This document shows, one piece after another, positions 24,526 to 35,900 of a stretch of 64,000 nt of DNA. The stretch lies in NCBI GenBank assembly GCA_032358255.1, contig JAULBX010002889.1, forward strand, positions 62,001 through 126,000. The letters are read 5' to 3'. How positions within the stretch are numbered: position 1 is the stretch's first letter; the number at the start of each line of letters is the position of its first letter. The translations under genes were made by a program, and so were the position numbers. This DNA comes from Heterotrichella gracilis (Eukaryota > Sar > Xanthophyceae > Tribonematales > Xanthonemataceae). The notes under the pieces were generated by a model. That model was given only the letters and a program-made list of their open reading frames with translations, did not search any database and was not told the origin of the DNA.

Positions 24526-24749
24526 ATGCAAAAAACTGTTTACATTAAAAACAAGCAGCATAAAAGGAAAACCCAGCCACTTTTACTTCCAAATACTGCC
24601 GTCTGGAAAGACCTGCTACATGACAAATACAAAGGAAAATATTTTTTTGAGCGCGCAGCTGGTTTGAAAAAGTGGTACCAACTTGCTACGTGACACTTAA
24701 AAAAGAGATGCGACTGAAGGTGCAGCTGGGTTGGTGAAGTGATAGCAAC

Positions 24750-25137
24750 CAGTGTTTGCCAGCCCACCTGAGCGGGAGCAGCTGCGCAACCAGCACCCCC
24801 CATCACACAGCACCCCAACGCCCCCCATGCCACACCCACCACCACCGCCCCATCACCCTCACATCGTTGGGGAGCACAGGTGACACAGTGGTCAGCACAC
24901 GATACCCACCACCACCACCGGCCCACCCCCATCACGCACCCCCTCACAGCGACCGCCTACCATTGGGCAGCGGGTCACCGCCCCACCCACACTCTCCCTT
25001 CCCACAGCCCCAATGTAACACGTGGCAGCAAGCCTGTAGCCCTCCCCCCCCATACACACCCTCTCCCCTGCACTCCACCATGGATGCATCCCCTCAGAGC
25101 GCCGATGTGACAGGTGGCAGCGGGTCAGCCTCCCCCC
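24750..25137. repeat. low-complexity CCCCACC region and duplicated last-exon ends of the isochorismatase gene
   Basis: The word 'gccgatgtgacaggtggcag' with 'cgggtcagc' occurs at 25100 and 25147. Only the second copy is inside the exon. Weaker relatives lie near 24960 and 25020. The flank is C-rich and degenerate. Confidence 0.6.
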
Positions 25138-27593
25138 TCACAGCGCCGATGTGACAGGTGGCAGCGGGTCAGCGCGCGTCTCCTTAAACAGGGTGCTGAT
25201 GGCCTTGAAGGAGGGGTACTGCAGGGGGGGGGAAGGGGGGTGGTGGGGGAGGCAAGGGGTTGGGGGGTGGGGCCTTGAGGGAGGGGTACTTCGGACTGAC
25301 GCGCGCTGACCCGCAGGGGAGGGGTGGTGGGCACTAATGGGGGAGCCAGAGGGGAGGGATGACCGCCAAACCTCATGGCAAGTCCCACACACGGATTCCA
25401 AACAATGCTCCTAACATCAAACCCCAATTGCCATGGTGACCCCATACTGGGTCCCCATATGATATCATCAGACGGGCAGTACTCCCACGCCCTCCGAAAT
25501 ACCATCTCAAACCCATAGCATTCTGCCGCAACACCGGCAAACCCCACCCACCTGCCACTCCATCACATGGAACGAGCCAAACTTTTGCAACCCCCAAAAC
25601 CTTTTAAAAATAACCCTACTGATTTTACTTATAGCCCTACCTGCGTTGACCCCATCATCTGGAATGTCGCCATTTCACTGGTGGCCAAAAAGGCCCCGCT
25701 CTGTGCCAGGCGAGTCAGCGCCACCTGGCGGTCCCCCAGGCGCTGTGAGGACACCCCATCAACGATGATGTGGACCTCATACCCTTGCTCTGCAGGCAGG
25801 GGAGTTGGGATGGGGTGGGTTTCAAGGATTTTTGAGGAGGATTTGGAGGGTTTAATTGGGATTTGCGGGGTTTGGAAGCAAGAGTATGTGCGTGGCAAAA
25901 CAGGGTACGGGTAACACATGCGGGCCAGTGGCACATGGCGCTTCCCTCAACCCAGGACACCCCGTCAACGATGATGGGGACCCCTTAATCATTCTCATGC
26001 TGATGGGGGGGTGGCAATTTTGCGATTTCGTGCGTGTGGGGTTTGTGGGTTTACATGCAAGGTGATGGGCTTGGTGGGCGCATGCGGGGAATGGTGTGCA
26101 CAGGCCAGAAGGGGGATACAGCCTTGAACAGGCATTGGTGGGAGCAGACAAATGAAATGTGCCCATCAGAATACGTTAATGAGGGGGTTTGCAGGGCTTA
26201 ACAACGACAGATAGAGTTTTCCTTCGTTTACCGTACATGCCAAGTGCACATGGACTTCCACTGAAAGCGGGCAGGGAAAAGGTAAGGGTTTAGGGTTTGC
26301 GGCTTAGGGTTTAGGGTTTGGGGGCGCACCTATGAGATCCAGTGTGGTCTGGAGCACACACACGTGCGTCTCGATACCCACAATCAGAACCTGCGCCACG
26401 CACATGCGGCCATGCATCAGTGCCCACACATCCTTAAGACAAGCTGTAAGCGCCCACACATATCCTGGAAAAAAAGTGCCTGTTCTCACTATTTTCCTCC
26501 TACCTTTTTCACATGTGCAAGCTTCCCTTGCATGTGGTCTGCCACCTCTGGCACTGCAGGGGGCACACACCAAGCTTTAGGGTTTTGGGGTTCACAGCAT
26601 TTACCCTAATGGTATTCAGGGCGTGCCACGAATTCCATGTGCCAGATGGCGAAAGCTCATGACTTCGGATTTAGGATATTAGCAAGTGCTGATGACCAGG
26701 GTTACAAACCCCAATAGAGTTATCCAGCAGGGTGCCTAGGGTTTTGCTCACCCATCATGCTGAACACGGTCTTGGCCACCACCAATGCGCCAGGTGGCAT
26801 ACACTCATGACCAGAAATTGTGCTTCTTGCACTAGAATTTCACTCACCCAGCGTGACTACCACAGTGTGCTAGGGTTGAAGTAGGGTTTTGCTCAGGGTT
26901 TGCTCACCCATCATGCTGAACACGGTCTTGGCCACCACGGGTGCGCCAGGTGGCAGGTGCTCACTGAGCTCAGCCACAGTGGGTCCTAGGGCTTTAGGGT
27001 ACTGCTCCGTCACCACCACAGGGATGTCCATCACGTGGGCAACGCGCACCTGCACAAGGGGAGAAGAAAAAATGGAATTCAGGTACAAGAGGAGGCAATG
27101 TTTTGTTTTTCAAATGCAAGTACCCAGGACTTGAAAGCTTGCAGGCTCACAATTGGCACAAAGGTTTTTTATGCATACGGTCATTGCCAGGCGGCGCGCA
27201 CAGTGCAAGGGTAAATGCCCGTCTTGCTGCGCCATTCAGTATCACCATTTACTTGAATAACCAATTCCACTGACTGCAAATTCACACAAGCAGCCCACTG
27301 AAGCGTGTGGGATTGGTCCCCACCTTTGCGGCATACCTAAGGTGATGGGCTTTAAGTTGCGCTCCTGGATGCGGCACGCTGTGCAAGGGTCACCATGTAC
27401 CCAAATTAAATTGGATTCAAAACACACAAGGAATTGCAGGGGATCGGTCACAGCCACTCACCATTCGCTTTGCGGTGTCGATCACAGCCGGCATGCCTGC
27501 AATGACGGGCCTGAACCGCTCCTGTATGTCGCACACAAACAGGGCAGTTTCACTGGCAACGAGCTTGCCCAGGCGAGCCATGGCGCCACTCAT
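25138..27593 (-). CDS. isochorismatase-family cysteine hydrolase (ISOC1/2-like)
   Basis: Exons on the minus strand: 27593-27462, 27049-26908, 26443-26330, 25789-25641, 25218-25138; all phases close (205 aa). The three residues of the isochorismatase-like active site are visible: Asp in TALFVCDIQERFRPVI, Lys in GAPVVAKTVFSMM and Cys in VGIETHVCVLQT. TEQYPKALGPTV and YEVHIIVDGVSSQR are family signatures. Length matches the short eukaryotic ISOC proteins. The real substrate of this eukaryotic subfamily is not established, so isochorismate should not be assumed. The start at 27593 sits a few bases after a CAG, so a 5'-UTR intron is possible. No targeting peptide is visible. Confidence 0.92.
25930..25990 (-). 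pseudogene. decayed echo of isochorismatase exon 25789-25641
   Basis: The plus-strand segment 'ggacaccccgtcaacgatga' with its flanks repeats 25742-25790 ('gaggacaccccatcaacgat') and then degenerates. It lies just upstream of the exon in transcription order (acceptor side). Confidence 0.65.
26744..26815 (-). pseudogene. decayed echo of isochorismatase exon 27049-26908 (donor side)
   Basis: 'tttgctcacccatcatgctg' and the following ~45 bases repeat 26899-26955 almost exactly (the end of KTVFSMMG plus the gtgagcaa donor), then decay. It lies in the downstream intron and keeps a usable donor. Confidence 0.8.
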
Positions 27594-27599
27594 GTGGAC

Positions 27600-29585
27600 C
27601 TGCAAGGAGGCATGGCAACAATTAGGGTCTATTTAAGGTACTTTGTGCTTGCCCTAGGGTTTGCGCTAGCACCAAGCTTGCACAGACGAGCCAACGGTCA
27701 CTTATGTGGACCTACGAGGCAGCTTGACACACAAATTGGGGTGTGTTTAGGTATTAGATTTTGTGCATGACACCACAACAGGGTTTGGTAAGTGTGGATG
27801 TCGCAGGGTTTGTGGATGGTAACAGCATGCTTCAGGTGGAATAAAAGCTTGCTGGCCTGGGTGTCTTTAGGGTATTTACTGCACGCCGTAAGGGTCTTGC
27901 TTAGGGTATCCATTGCGTTGTTGGGGAGTGCTTTAAATCGGTGTTTGTTGTGGTACGTCGCTGCTGTGGCCAAGGCGACAGCGGGAGAGACACTATCAAT
28001 GCCACAGCCAAGCCGTGTGTGTGCTGGTATGGGAAAACATTTAGGGTTTGGGTGAGAGCAGGATGCGCTAACAGCTAAGCTGCTGAAGGTGTACACAAAA
28101 AAGGTTAGGAGGTTTTAATGGAATTTTTACTGTCTCTGGAAAGGCATTGTGTCGTATGCGCGCCTAGCAAACCCTGCCAGTGCATGCGTGGGTGCGCGGC
28201 AAGGACCCTTTCGATCCGCGGCTTCGACTTCTCATTTGCAGATGTAATTTGTAATAGCCATGTCTAGGGTGGTCTGCAAGTGCAGGAGCGGGACAGCCTA
28301 GCGGGTCTATGTACGCATGCATGTGCAAGGGTGCATATGCATGCATATGTCGTTTGCGCGTCCATCCAAAGAACAAGGCATAGGCATAACCACAGATATA
28401 GAAACATGATCACCACCTTGCGGTTTCGAGGAGAACCAGAACAGCCTGGCCTTGAAAGGGCCACTCGCCTTCCAACCAACGCCTTGTAAGTTGGCAGTGT
28501 GCTTCCAACCATGCAGCAATGCAGAAGGCTGATTGCAGACCAGAAAGACACAAGCAGCAGGCAAAATCAGAAATTTGCTCCAAGCTTGGGTTTGCTTTGT
28601 CAGTTGCACGGCTGTCGTCGCTATCTAGCTAGCTAAATCAGTTGCAAATTAGCCTAGGGGGTAGTGGGGGCGCAGTGTACTAGGGTTGAGCCTAAACCCT
28701 AACCCTGGTCCATGCAATGCATAGGTCCGACCTTGAAGAGGTTGCAAGCATAAACCCCTTGGTACTCAAAATGCACCCGACATATCGATAACATATGGAA
28801 ACGCACAGCAGCGCAATACAAACCAGCTGCTGGTGTTACTGTTGGCATTGCGGTACAACCCCCGCGCAACCGTTGCAGACCATATGCAAGGCAGGCGCTG
28901 TGGATTATCGCAATGCAGAGGTCAAAGGAAAACACTGCCTATGCATCCCAATCCACTTCCTCTGCATGGCGTCTGCTTCGCAGTGCCCAGAGCTTATTGC
29001 TTCAGCGGGGTTGGTGTTTGGAAGAACGTTGTTGCACATGTAAACAATGCAGACGCAGCCACAAATTTTCCAACAATTTATTTGTGCCAATTTCCAATGA
29101 CCACCCGGTGATTATTGAAAGGACAACATCAGCCCAGGAGGCAAGAGATCACACGCGGGGGCATCGTGATGTAGGATTGCCTTGCCAGGCATTTTGTGGC
29201 TGCCACGCTCAGCGATGAACTACCAACCAGTGTTTAGGGAAAATGCGCTATTGTGCGAGGTGTGCAGCAGATGGCTTGCTATCACAGTAACCCTCTAGCA
29301 GCAGAGCGCCAGCAGCAGAGCATGTGCAAGTGTGACCAGTCCGTTCACTGCTTGGCAATCCCTCTCAGTATATGCTAAAAACCAAGTCTGCTCCATGCCC
29401 ACAAGCGAGACTTCATAGCAGCATATCTACCACCCCATCATGTGTGCACTTCTCAAATGTTTGCAAACTTTGGGGGGGTAATGGCATGTGCAGGCATGTG
29501 CCCAGCCACACCTGGAAGACACTGCTAATTTACCTGCTTTGTATTGCAAAATTACGTGCATGCACACGCAATCTGGGAACAACCA
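27600..29585. other. gene-poor stretch
   Basis: No phase-closing exons found. Includes an ATGCAT/CATATG-rich palindromic run near 28310-28350 and short CCCTAAA-like words near 28690. It separates the isochorismatase gene from a possible minus-strand gene. Confidence 0.3.
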
Positions 29586-29589
29586 ACCT

Positions 29590-29845
29590 GGGTGGCGGCG
29601 GATTGCATGAGGTGTGCAGCTCTTGCAGCTGCTGTGGCCCTGGAAAGCACCTCGCTTATATCCTCCACGCAGGTGCCATCGTTCTCCGCGCGCTGCCCTT
29701 CACGAAATTTCACGTCATGCGTCACGCAATCAGCGAGGTGGGTGCGCCCGCCGCCTCGCCGCCGTGCAGCGCACGACCGTGCTGCACCCCCAGGCGGCGG
29801 TGGATATCCGTGACAGCGGCGGTCTCCATTGCCTGCCGCGCTGAC
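29590..29845 (-). CDS. candidate exon of unknown gene
   Basis: Open on the minus strand from about 29845 to a donor-like gttggttg at 29589. It reads VTHDVKFREGQRAENDG, then ISEVLSRATAAARAAHLM, which has an acidic/alanine helix character. The plus-strand frame over the same bases is longer but has less protein-like composition. No family recognised and no partner exon confirmed. Confidence 0.35.
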
Positions 29846-30281
29846 TGGGATACAGTCAGAGTCGATTTAAAATGTGCTGGCGCTCGTTGGGCAGGGTTAC
29901 AGCTTTGCAGCAGAGGAAAGAAACGCTACAAAAGGAGGCTGGCAGTTCTTCTTTGGCTGCAACTGAACTTGATGAGCCCGTTAACTGACACCGCGTACCG
30001 GTTAGCCCTCGGCAGGAGTGCCCCAGATCTCCACCAAGCATCCTTGGACGCAGCCCCAGTTTCCAAGGTGAGGGCATATACCCATGGCAGCTGCTGCCTC
30101 ATACGTCGGTTCGGCCGGTGGTGTGATCCTGACTGGAAAACCAGTTGATACCTGTTATGTGCCTTGAACACGGAATGCAGTTGGTATGTTGCTTTGTGTG
30201 ACCATTGTGTTTGGCAATGCAGGCATTTTTTGACCCAACCAACCACCTCACTTGAAAGAAGTTTCCAAAACTGCCACTAAA

Positions 30282-31338
30282 ATGACGCCCGCACACGACG
30301 CACAGCTAATTGCAAAGGTAAGCTACGCCTCTTGTTTCTCATATCCATTTTGGTGGTTGTGGCAGCTCATCTCACACCTCTTTTGCTGCTCCCCAGTACT
30401 TTGGCAAAGTCACATCAAAGATGGCCTCAACGACCGCCCGGCCACACAACGGCTTCTCCACGTCGATGGCAGTGTATGACCGCACACTGTCACAGCAGCT
30501 CTCTGTGAAGGAGGCCTCTGCGCTGATGCAGGCCAAGAAGGCTGTGTTTGTGGACGTTCGGGACATGTATGAAGCAGAGAAGACATGTGGGTCCTGTGGT
30601 TTTGCCTGCGCCACAAAAAGAAGTGCTCTGCACCTGCCACACGCTGAAATTCCGTAAGTCCCTGTGGTTAAGTTCTCATACAAGCTGGTGCCAATTCACA
30701 GGCAAGATCCCAGACGCAGTGACCGCTCCCCGACACCTCCTCGCCTCTGTGGCCGATAGCAGCTCGCCACTCTTCAACTCCCTTTTCGCGGACAAGTCCA
30801 GGCAGTACGTCCTCTACTGCTCCAACGGGGACAGGTATGCTGCCCTGTACCACAATCACTAGTTTGAAGTGCCTGATTGCTGTGGGCATGGCATGTTGCT
30901 TGCGTGGTCGCCCAGACACATGTCACTTGCCACCCCGAGCCGAGTCAGCCACTCACGAAAACTCCCCACTGCAGGTCCAAGGCCGCGCTGGCCACAATGC
31001 AAGGACTGGGGTTCAACAACGTCAAGTCGCTGTCGTCCTACAAGGACTGGGTGCGGGAACAGGCGCCGGTGCAGGCATTCACAAGGTGGGATTCACTGCT
31101 GGAACGATTGCTTCCAGCCTGTCGAGTGGGGTGTTGGCTTTAGGCCAACGATTGCTGAAAAGGCCGAGGGGGCTGCTAAACCACCCTTGATACAGTCCCA
31201 ACAACCCCAATTTACTGAACCGATTCGCCTTTTTCCTGCAGGCCATCCACCCTGCTGAGCTCAATGGGTCGTGTGCCTGCCTCCGCCCTCCCTCGCCCAA
31301 CCGTGAACGGAGCCCGCGTCAGCATGGCCAACCTATAA
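30282..31338 (+). CDS. single-domain rhodanese-like protein
   Basis: Exons 30282-30317, 30397-30586, 30702-30834, 30975-31085 and 31242-31338 close in phase (188 aa). The rhodanese fold is seen as SVKEASALMQAKKAVFVDVR, IPDAVTAPRHL, then QYVLYCSNGDRSKAALATM. The last contains the CxxGxRS active-site loop with the catalytic Cys, and LGFNNVKSLSSYKDWV follows it. Rhodanese domains transfer sulfane sulfur or serve as Cys-based regulators. A ~45-residue N-terminal segment with Ser/Thr/Lys and a Pro/Val/Arg-rich tail lie outside the domain. The N-terminus could be a plastid or mitochondrial transit peptide, but that is inference. An alternative start is the ATG at 30421 (MASTTARPHNG). Confidence 0.9.
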
Positions 31339-32640
31339 GCTTCATCTCCTGGGTACCAACAGGGTGACATCAACCGCTTGAAACGTCTTGAAACGAACCT
31401 ACTCTTCTCCTCCGACAACTGGACAGAATTGCTGCCACATGGCGTGCTTTTGGGACCTTAGTATTAGGGCTGGTCTTAGATGTGTTTGGAGTCCTGTCCC
31501 TTGCGTGAAAACAAGGCAATAAAGAGTGTAAGAGGAAGGGCAAATTGTTTGCAAGCCAAGATGGCCATTTATTTGTACAATTACTGAGCGCAAAGCAGTG
31601 TTGGAGTGTAGGGAGCCAGTGTGGCAGTGAACAGTATGAGTGTATATTTGAGTGTGTATCGATGAGGGAACCAGCGATTGAGATCAAGTGTGAGATAGAG
31701 AGCTATGTGTATTTAGCAGTTTGCAATTAAACCCTTGAAAGCTTTGGAGCAATTGTGACATGCTGTTACTTTGAACAGTGAACAGGAAAAAGTAGGATGC
31801 GCTACCAACAGCTTGGTATCAACATGACAGCCTTTGTAGTCCCACCTGCTGCAGCTGATAACAGCGACTCAATCGGGTGATCTATATCGCTGCCAGTCTT
31901 GTGCAAGCCTTTGTAGGGACCTGTAAGACAGAACAGCTGCCTTGTGTCGACACACTTTGCCTTCCCAGTTCTGAATCAGCCAACCATCAATGGTTGGCTG
32001 ATTGATACGCAATACACTGACAGTTGTGGTTGTACAGATTTGTGTACCCTCAAATCCCTTATGAAGGCAACATGCAGAAATCTACTCTCATACAAAAAGT
32101 CCACGCCACTTGCTGGTATAGGTGATTAACATATTGAGCCAAGCTGTTATCGCTGTAACATTCACGTAAAGCAAGCTTTCCATTACTATGTGCAATGCAC
32201 AAGTTGTCCAAAAATAGAAAACACCCCTGCAACGTCGTGCTAGTCTAGTCTACTGTCTAAGGAAATGCTGTCAACTCCTCTGCAAGGTGACAGAATATAA
32301 CATATGGCAACATCTGCTGAAAACCTAGCTACAACACATCTTCGACTTGTACCTTTTGGGCTGCAAAGCCATATGCATACGAAACCCCCCTGGCATGCAA
32401 AACGCCCCTGTGCTGATCATAGCTATAGTCTTGCTTACTCACTGACTGGAAGAGGGGAAAATAGAGGAAAAAACTAATAAACTACTGATTTCAACAACAG
32501 CAAAACAGTCTCCGACACACAGGCGCCAATCTGACAACGCCAACTCTGCCTTGCCCATACAATGATGACCAGGATCTGAAGAGCCGCCAGGGAGTATGTT
32601 CCTGGCCATGGAATCCTTCCTTAGGTTTCATCCTGAGCCA
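31339..32640. other. intergenic, no gene recognised
   Basis: The first ~400 bases are probably the rhodanese 3' UTR. TGTAA, a common polyadenylation signal in green algae, occurs at 31526-31530. The rest is AT-richer and holds no recognised exon or repeat. Confidence 0.4.
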
Positions 32641-32939
32641 TCATAATGAATGCCTAGAATGTGTCCCACAGGTAGTCCCCTTTGGCCCTGCCATTGTGGC
32701 CACCACATTCTGCCAACACCCTTTTAAACTGAAATGTTTGATGCTCCCGCTGGTCCTGAAATCCTTTGTTAGGGCTTCAACATATCCTGCCCCCCCCCCC
32801 CCCTCCCCTGTTGCCCAAGCCACTGTGGCCTTCAAACCCTTTGCTAGGGTTGCTGCACAAACTCGCTGGCCCCAGCTGGAACCCAATGTCAGGGTTTCTG
32901 CATGTCGTCGCTGGCCATAAAAAACCCTTTGACAGGGTT
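32640..32939 (-). pseudogene. decayed echoes of the TauE/SafE last exon
   Basis: 32665-32725 ('gtcccacaggtagtcccctt' ... 'ccaccacattctgcc') repeats 32960-33012 of the coding exon. Further diluted copies of 'cagggtttcagcatatcttg' style sequence occur at about 32770-32795 and 32880-32915. They lie downstream of the stop codon. Confidence 0.65.
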
Positions 32940-35900
32940 TCAGCATATCTTGCCCGTATCCCACAGGTGCCCCCCCTTTGCCCCCCCTATGGTTGCCGCC
33001 ACGTTCTGCCCCACCAGGGCCAGGGTTGACAGCGCCAGCAGTATGGCCATGCTGAACACAATGAGGCTGCGGCGCCTGCAGGGTACGGAAATGGGTTACA
33101 GACAAACAAACAGAAAGGCATTTGTCTGTTTGTTTGTTTAAAAGGGGCCACTGGGTGAAAATAGGGGCGGCACAGTTTGGAAAGGGGAGGGGACGGCTGG
33201 TGCCTGCAGGATGGCTATGCCACCAAACGTCTAAAGGCTGCAGCGCCAGGGGAGCGCGGGATCAGCGACACTGTTTAGGGTTTTAAGGGTTTGGCAGCGC
33301 CAGTAGTGTGGCCATGCTGAACACAATAAGGCTGCGGCGCCTGCAGGTGGGAAGGTTGATTGGTGAAACGAGGGGCGACAATGGGGGACAAGGGGTGTGG
33401 AGGACTGGTGCGCGCATGCGCGGGGAGGGAATGCAAGGCGCTGGCCAGCCATAAAACCTAGGCCAGCGCTAGGGTTGACAGCGCCAGCAATGTGGTCATG
33501 GTGAACACAATGAAGGCTGCGAGGCACAGGCAATGGTCACCAGTCACCCCCTGTACATACACAACCTTGCCACACCCTGCCCCAGCACTCACCCCATGTG
33601 CTGCAGGATCCTGTACATGGCCAGCTGCCCAGCCCACGTGACCAGCAGGCCAATCACAAACATGGCGGCGCCGTAGTCCCAGCTGCACCACACAAAGGGA
33701 CGATAACCCTCAGTCAGGGTTTGCCCGGGGTGGGGGGGATTCAGAGCCCCACCAACATTGACGCAGGGGAAGAAGGGCATTGGTTGAAGTTGGCTGGGGT
33801 GGTGGGTTCACAGCACATTGAAAAGACCCTTCGCTAGGTTTGGGCGGTGTGGAGGGTTTCAAGACAGCACAGAAGACATTCAAAAGACCCTTAAGCGATC
33901 TATGACCCACCGCAGCTCTTGATGAGAATCATCGCCAACGCCGACAAGCCCTAGCGTAGGGTTCTGTGGTTCAGCAAACCCTAGTTGCACACCTGATTTG
34001 CCCAAAGGATATGAACACAACGCTGGCCGATGCTGCTGTGAAGAGGATCATTGTGGCGCTGGTGGCTGCAGACACCTCCGGCAACACGCCCATCTCCAGC
34101 ATCAGCGGACCCTGCAACGGGGTTTGCGATTGGGGTTTAGCATGAGGCAAATCGAGCGCGAGTCAGCATATAACACAGCCCACCACCTTGCAACCCCATA
34201 TTTCCTCACCTTTCTACCCACCTTTGCCCAAATCCTGGACATTGCAGACTACAGCCCGGCATCAGAACACAGCAGGAGGTAGGTAGGCCATTAAACCCGC
34301 TTCACACCCGCCACCAATCATCACCCCCCCACTCCCCCGCCACCGAGCACAGCAGGGGATAGGTCAGCGCCCACCCGCCCTCCGGCAACCCACCATCCCC
34401 CCACCCACCACCCACCCACCACACCTCCCCTCTCCCCCCTCTCCTCACCTTGACTATCCCCCCTCCAATCCCGAACATGCCTGCGCACAGCCCCGCCACC
34501 GAGCACATCAGTGGGTAGGTGAGGGTGGTGCGCGCTGACCAAGCCACATCCCCCTCGCACCCGCGCCACCCAAGGTACTGCTGGAGCAGCATGAGGCGAA
34601 TCAGCCTGGGGCGCACAATAAAGTAATGAAGTGAAATGCTTTTTAAGGATCATGGAGAGTAGGCCAGTGGCTTTTAACTCTAGAGCCATAAACTAAAAAA
34701 TGGCATGGGAATGAAAAGAGGAAAGGACATTTTGAAGACTGTGATAAAAGTATTACCTAGTGCGCAACTATGACCGCCATTAATGGAAGCACAGACATGT
34801 TGCGGCCAGTAGGCGACAAACCCCAAACCCTAACAGTACACTTTAAACCCTAATGATTACCTTGTTCGCACCACCGCCATCATGACCGCCACCAGGGGGA
34901 GTATTGACAGGGTGGCGGCCCAGTAAGCAACCGACCCACACGCCACCTGCTCCTTGGCCAAATCTGAAGCAACAACAGCTGCAAGGGGGAGGGGGGCAGG
35001 GGTACAGTTTGTTGGAGAATCACAACTTTGGAAACAATCATCATTGTACCAAATGGCAGCGGGAAAGATTGCTCGTCTGGCACACATTCGACCAGGGTTG
35101 AGGGTAAGGATGGTGGCCCGAAAAGCCATTATTGCCAAGGTCTGAAGCAACACTGCTGCGGGGGGAAGAGTGAGGGTTTGAACCAAAGGTGCGAGCAGGG
35201 GTGCCATCCTCGGTCCTTGTGCACTTTTGGGGGACTGATATTTGTGACGGGGGTTAGGAGAATGCCCCTTTAGACATGGATGCTTACAACGTCAACTGTA
35301 GGTCATTGGACACTTGCTCCATTAGGGCAAGGGTTTAGATTTTAGGGTACTATTCCCCCACCTGCAAACAGTAAGATGAGTGCCCCCAGCTTCTCCCATG
35401 GCACCTGGCGCTGGTTGGATTCCACATACCTGCGCAACACAACCCGGACAAGGGATTAGGAGTTAGCGAGTACAGCACCAGGCACCCATTTGACAGCACA
35501 GGCTCCCTTGACCTTGGCATGATGTTGTCCTCACCGCCACCTCAACCATAATTAACGTCACCCTGAAACCCTACAACTGTACGCACGCGCCATCTCGCAT
35601 TCCTTTGTGAAGCTGCGCTTGACAATCTCCAGCAGGGTGTGACTCAGCACCTCACGAGATGATGCCCATGGCCCCAGCCCTAACGCTACACCATATGGAC
35701 ATTAAACCTATCTACATCATGCGCCGCTCACCCCAAACCCTAGAAGTGATCCCCTTCAAACCCCAAAACGCACCGCGCCATCTCGTATTCCGTTGTGAAG
35801 CTGCGCTTGACATCCTCGGGCAGGGTTGGCTTGAGCAGCTCCCGAAACGATGCCCATGGCCCCGAGGCGCGGCGTGGCGCTGACATCAGCACAGGCTCAT

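Noticed and set aside
24880-25140. possible CRISPR-like or satellite array
   Set aside because: Copies are few, irregularly spaced and explained as duplicated isochorismatase exon ends within C-rich sequence.
29372-30148. 258-codon plus-strand frame
   Set aside because: The longest plus frame in the region, but Cys/Arg/Leu-rich without motif, crossing likely splice sites, and overlapped by a more protein-like minus-strand exon. Probably chance.
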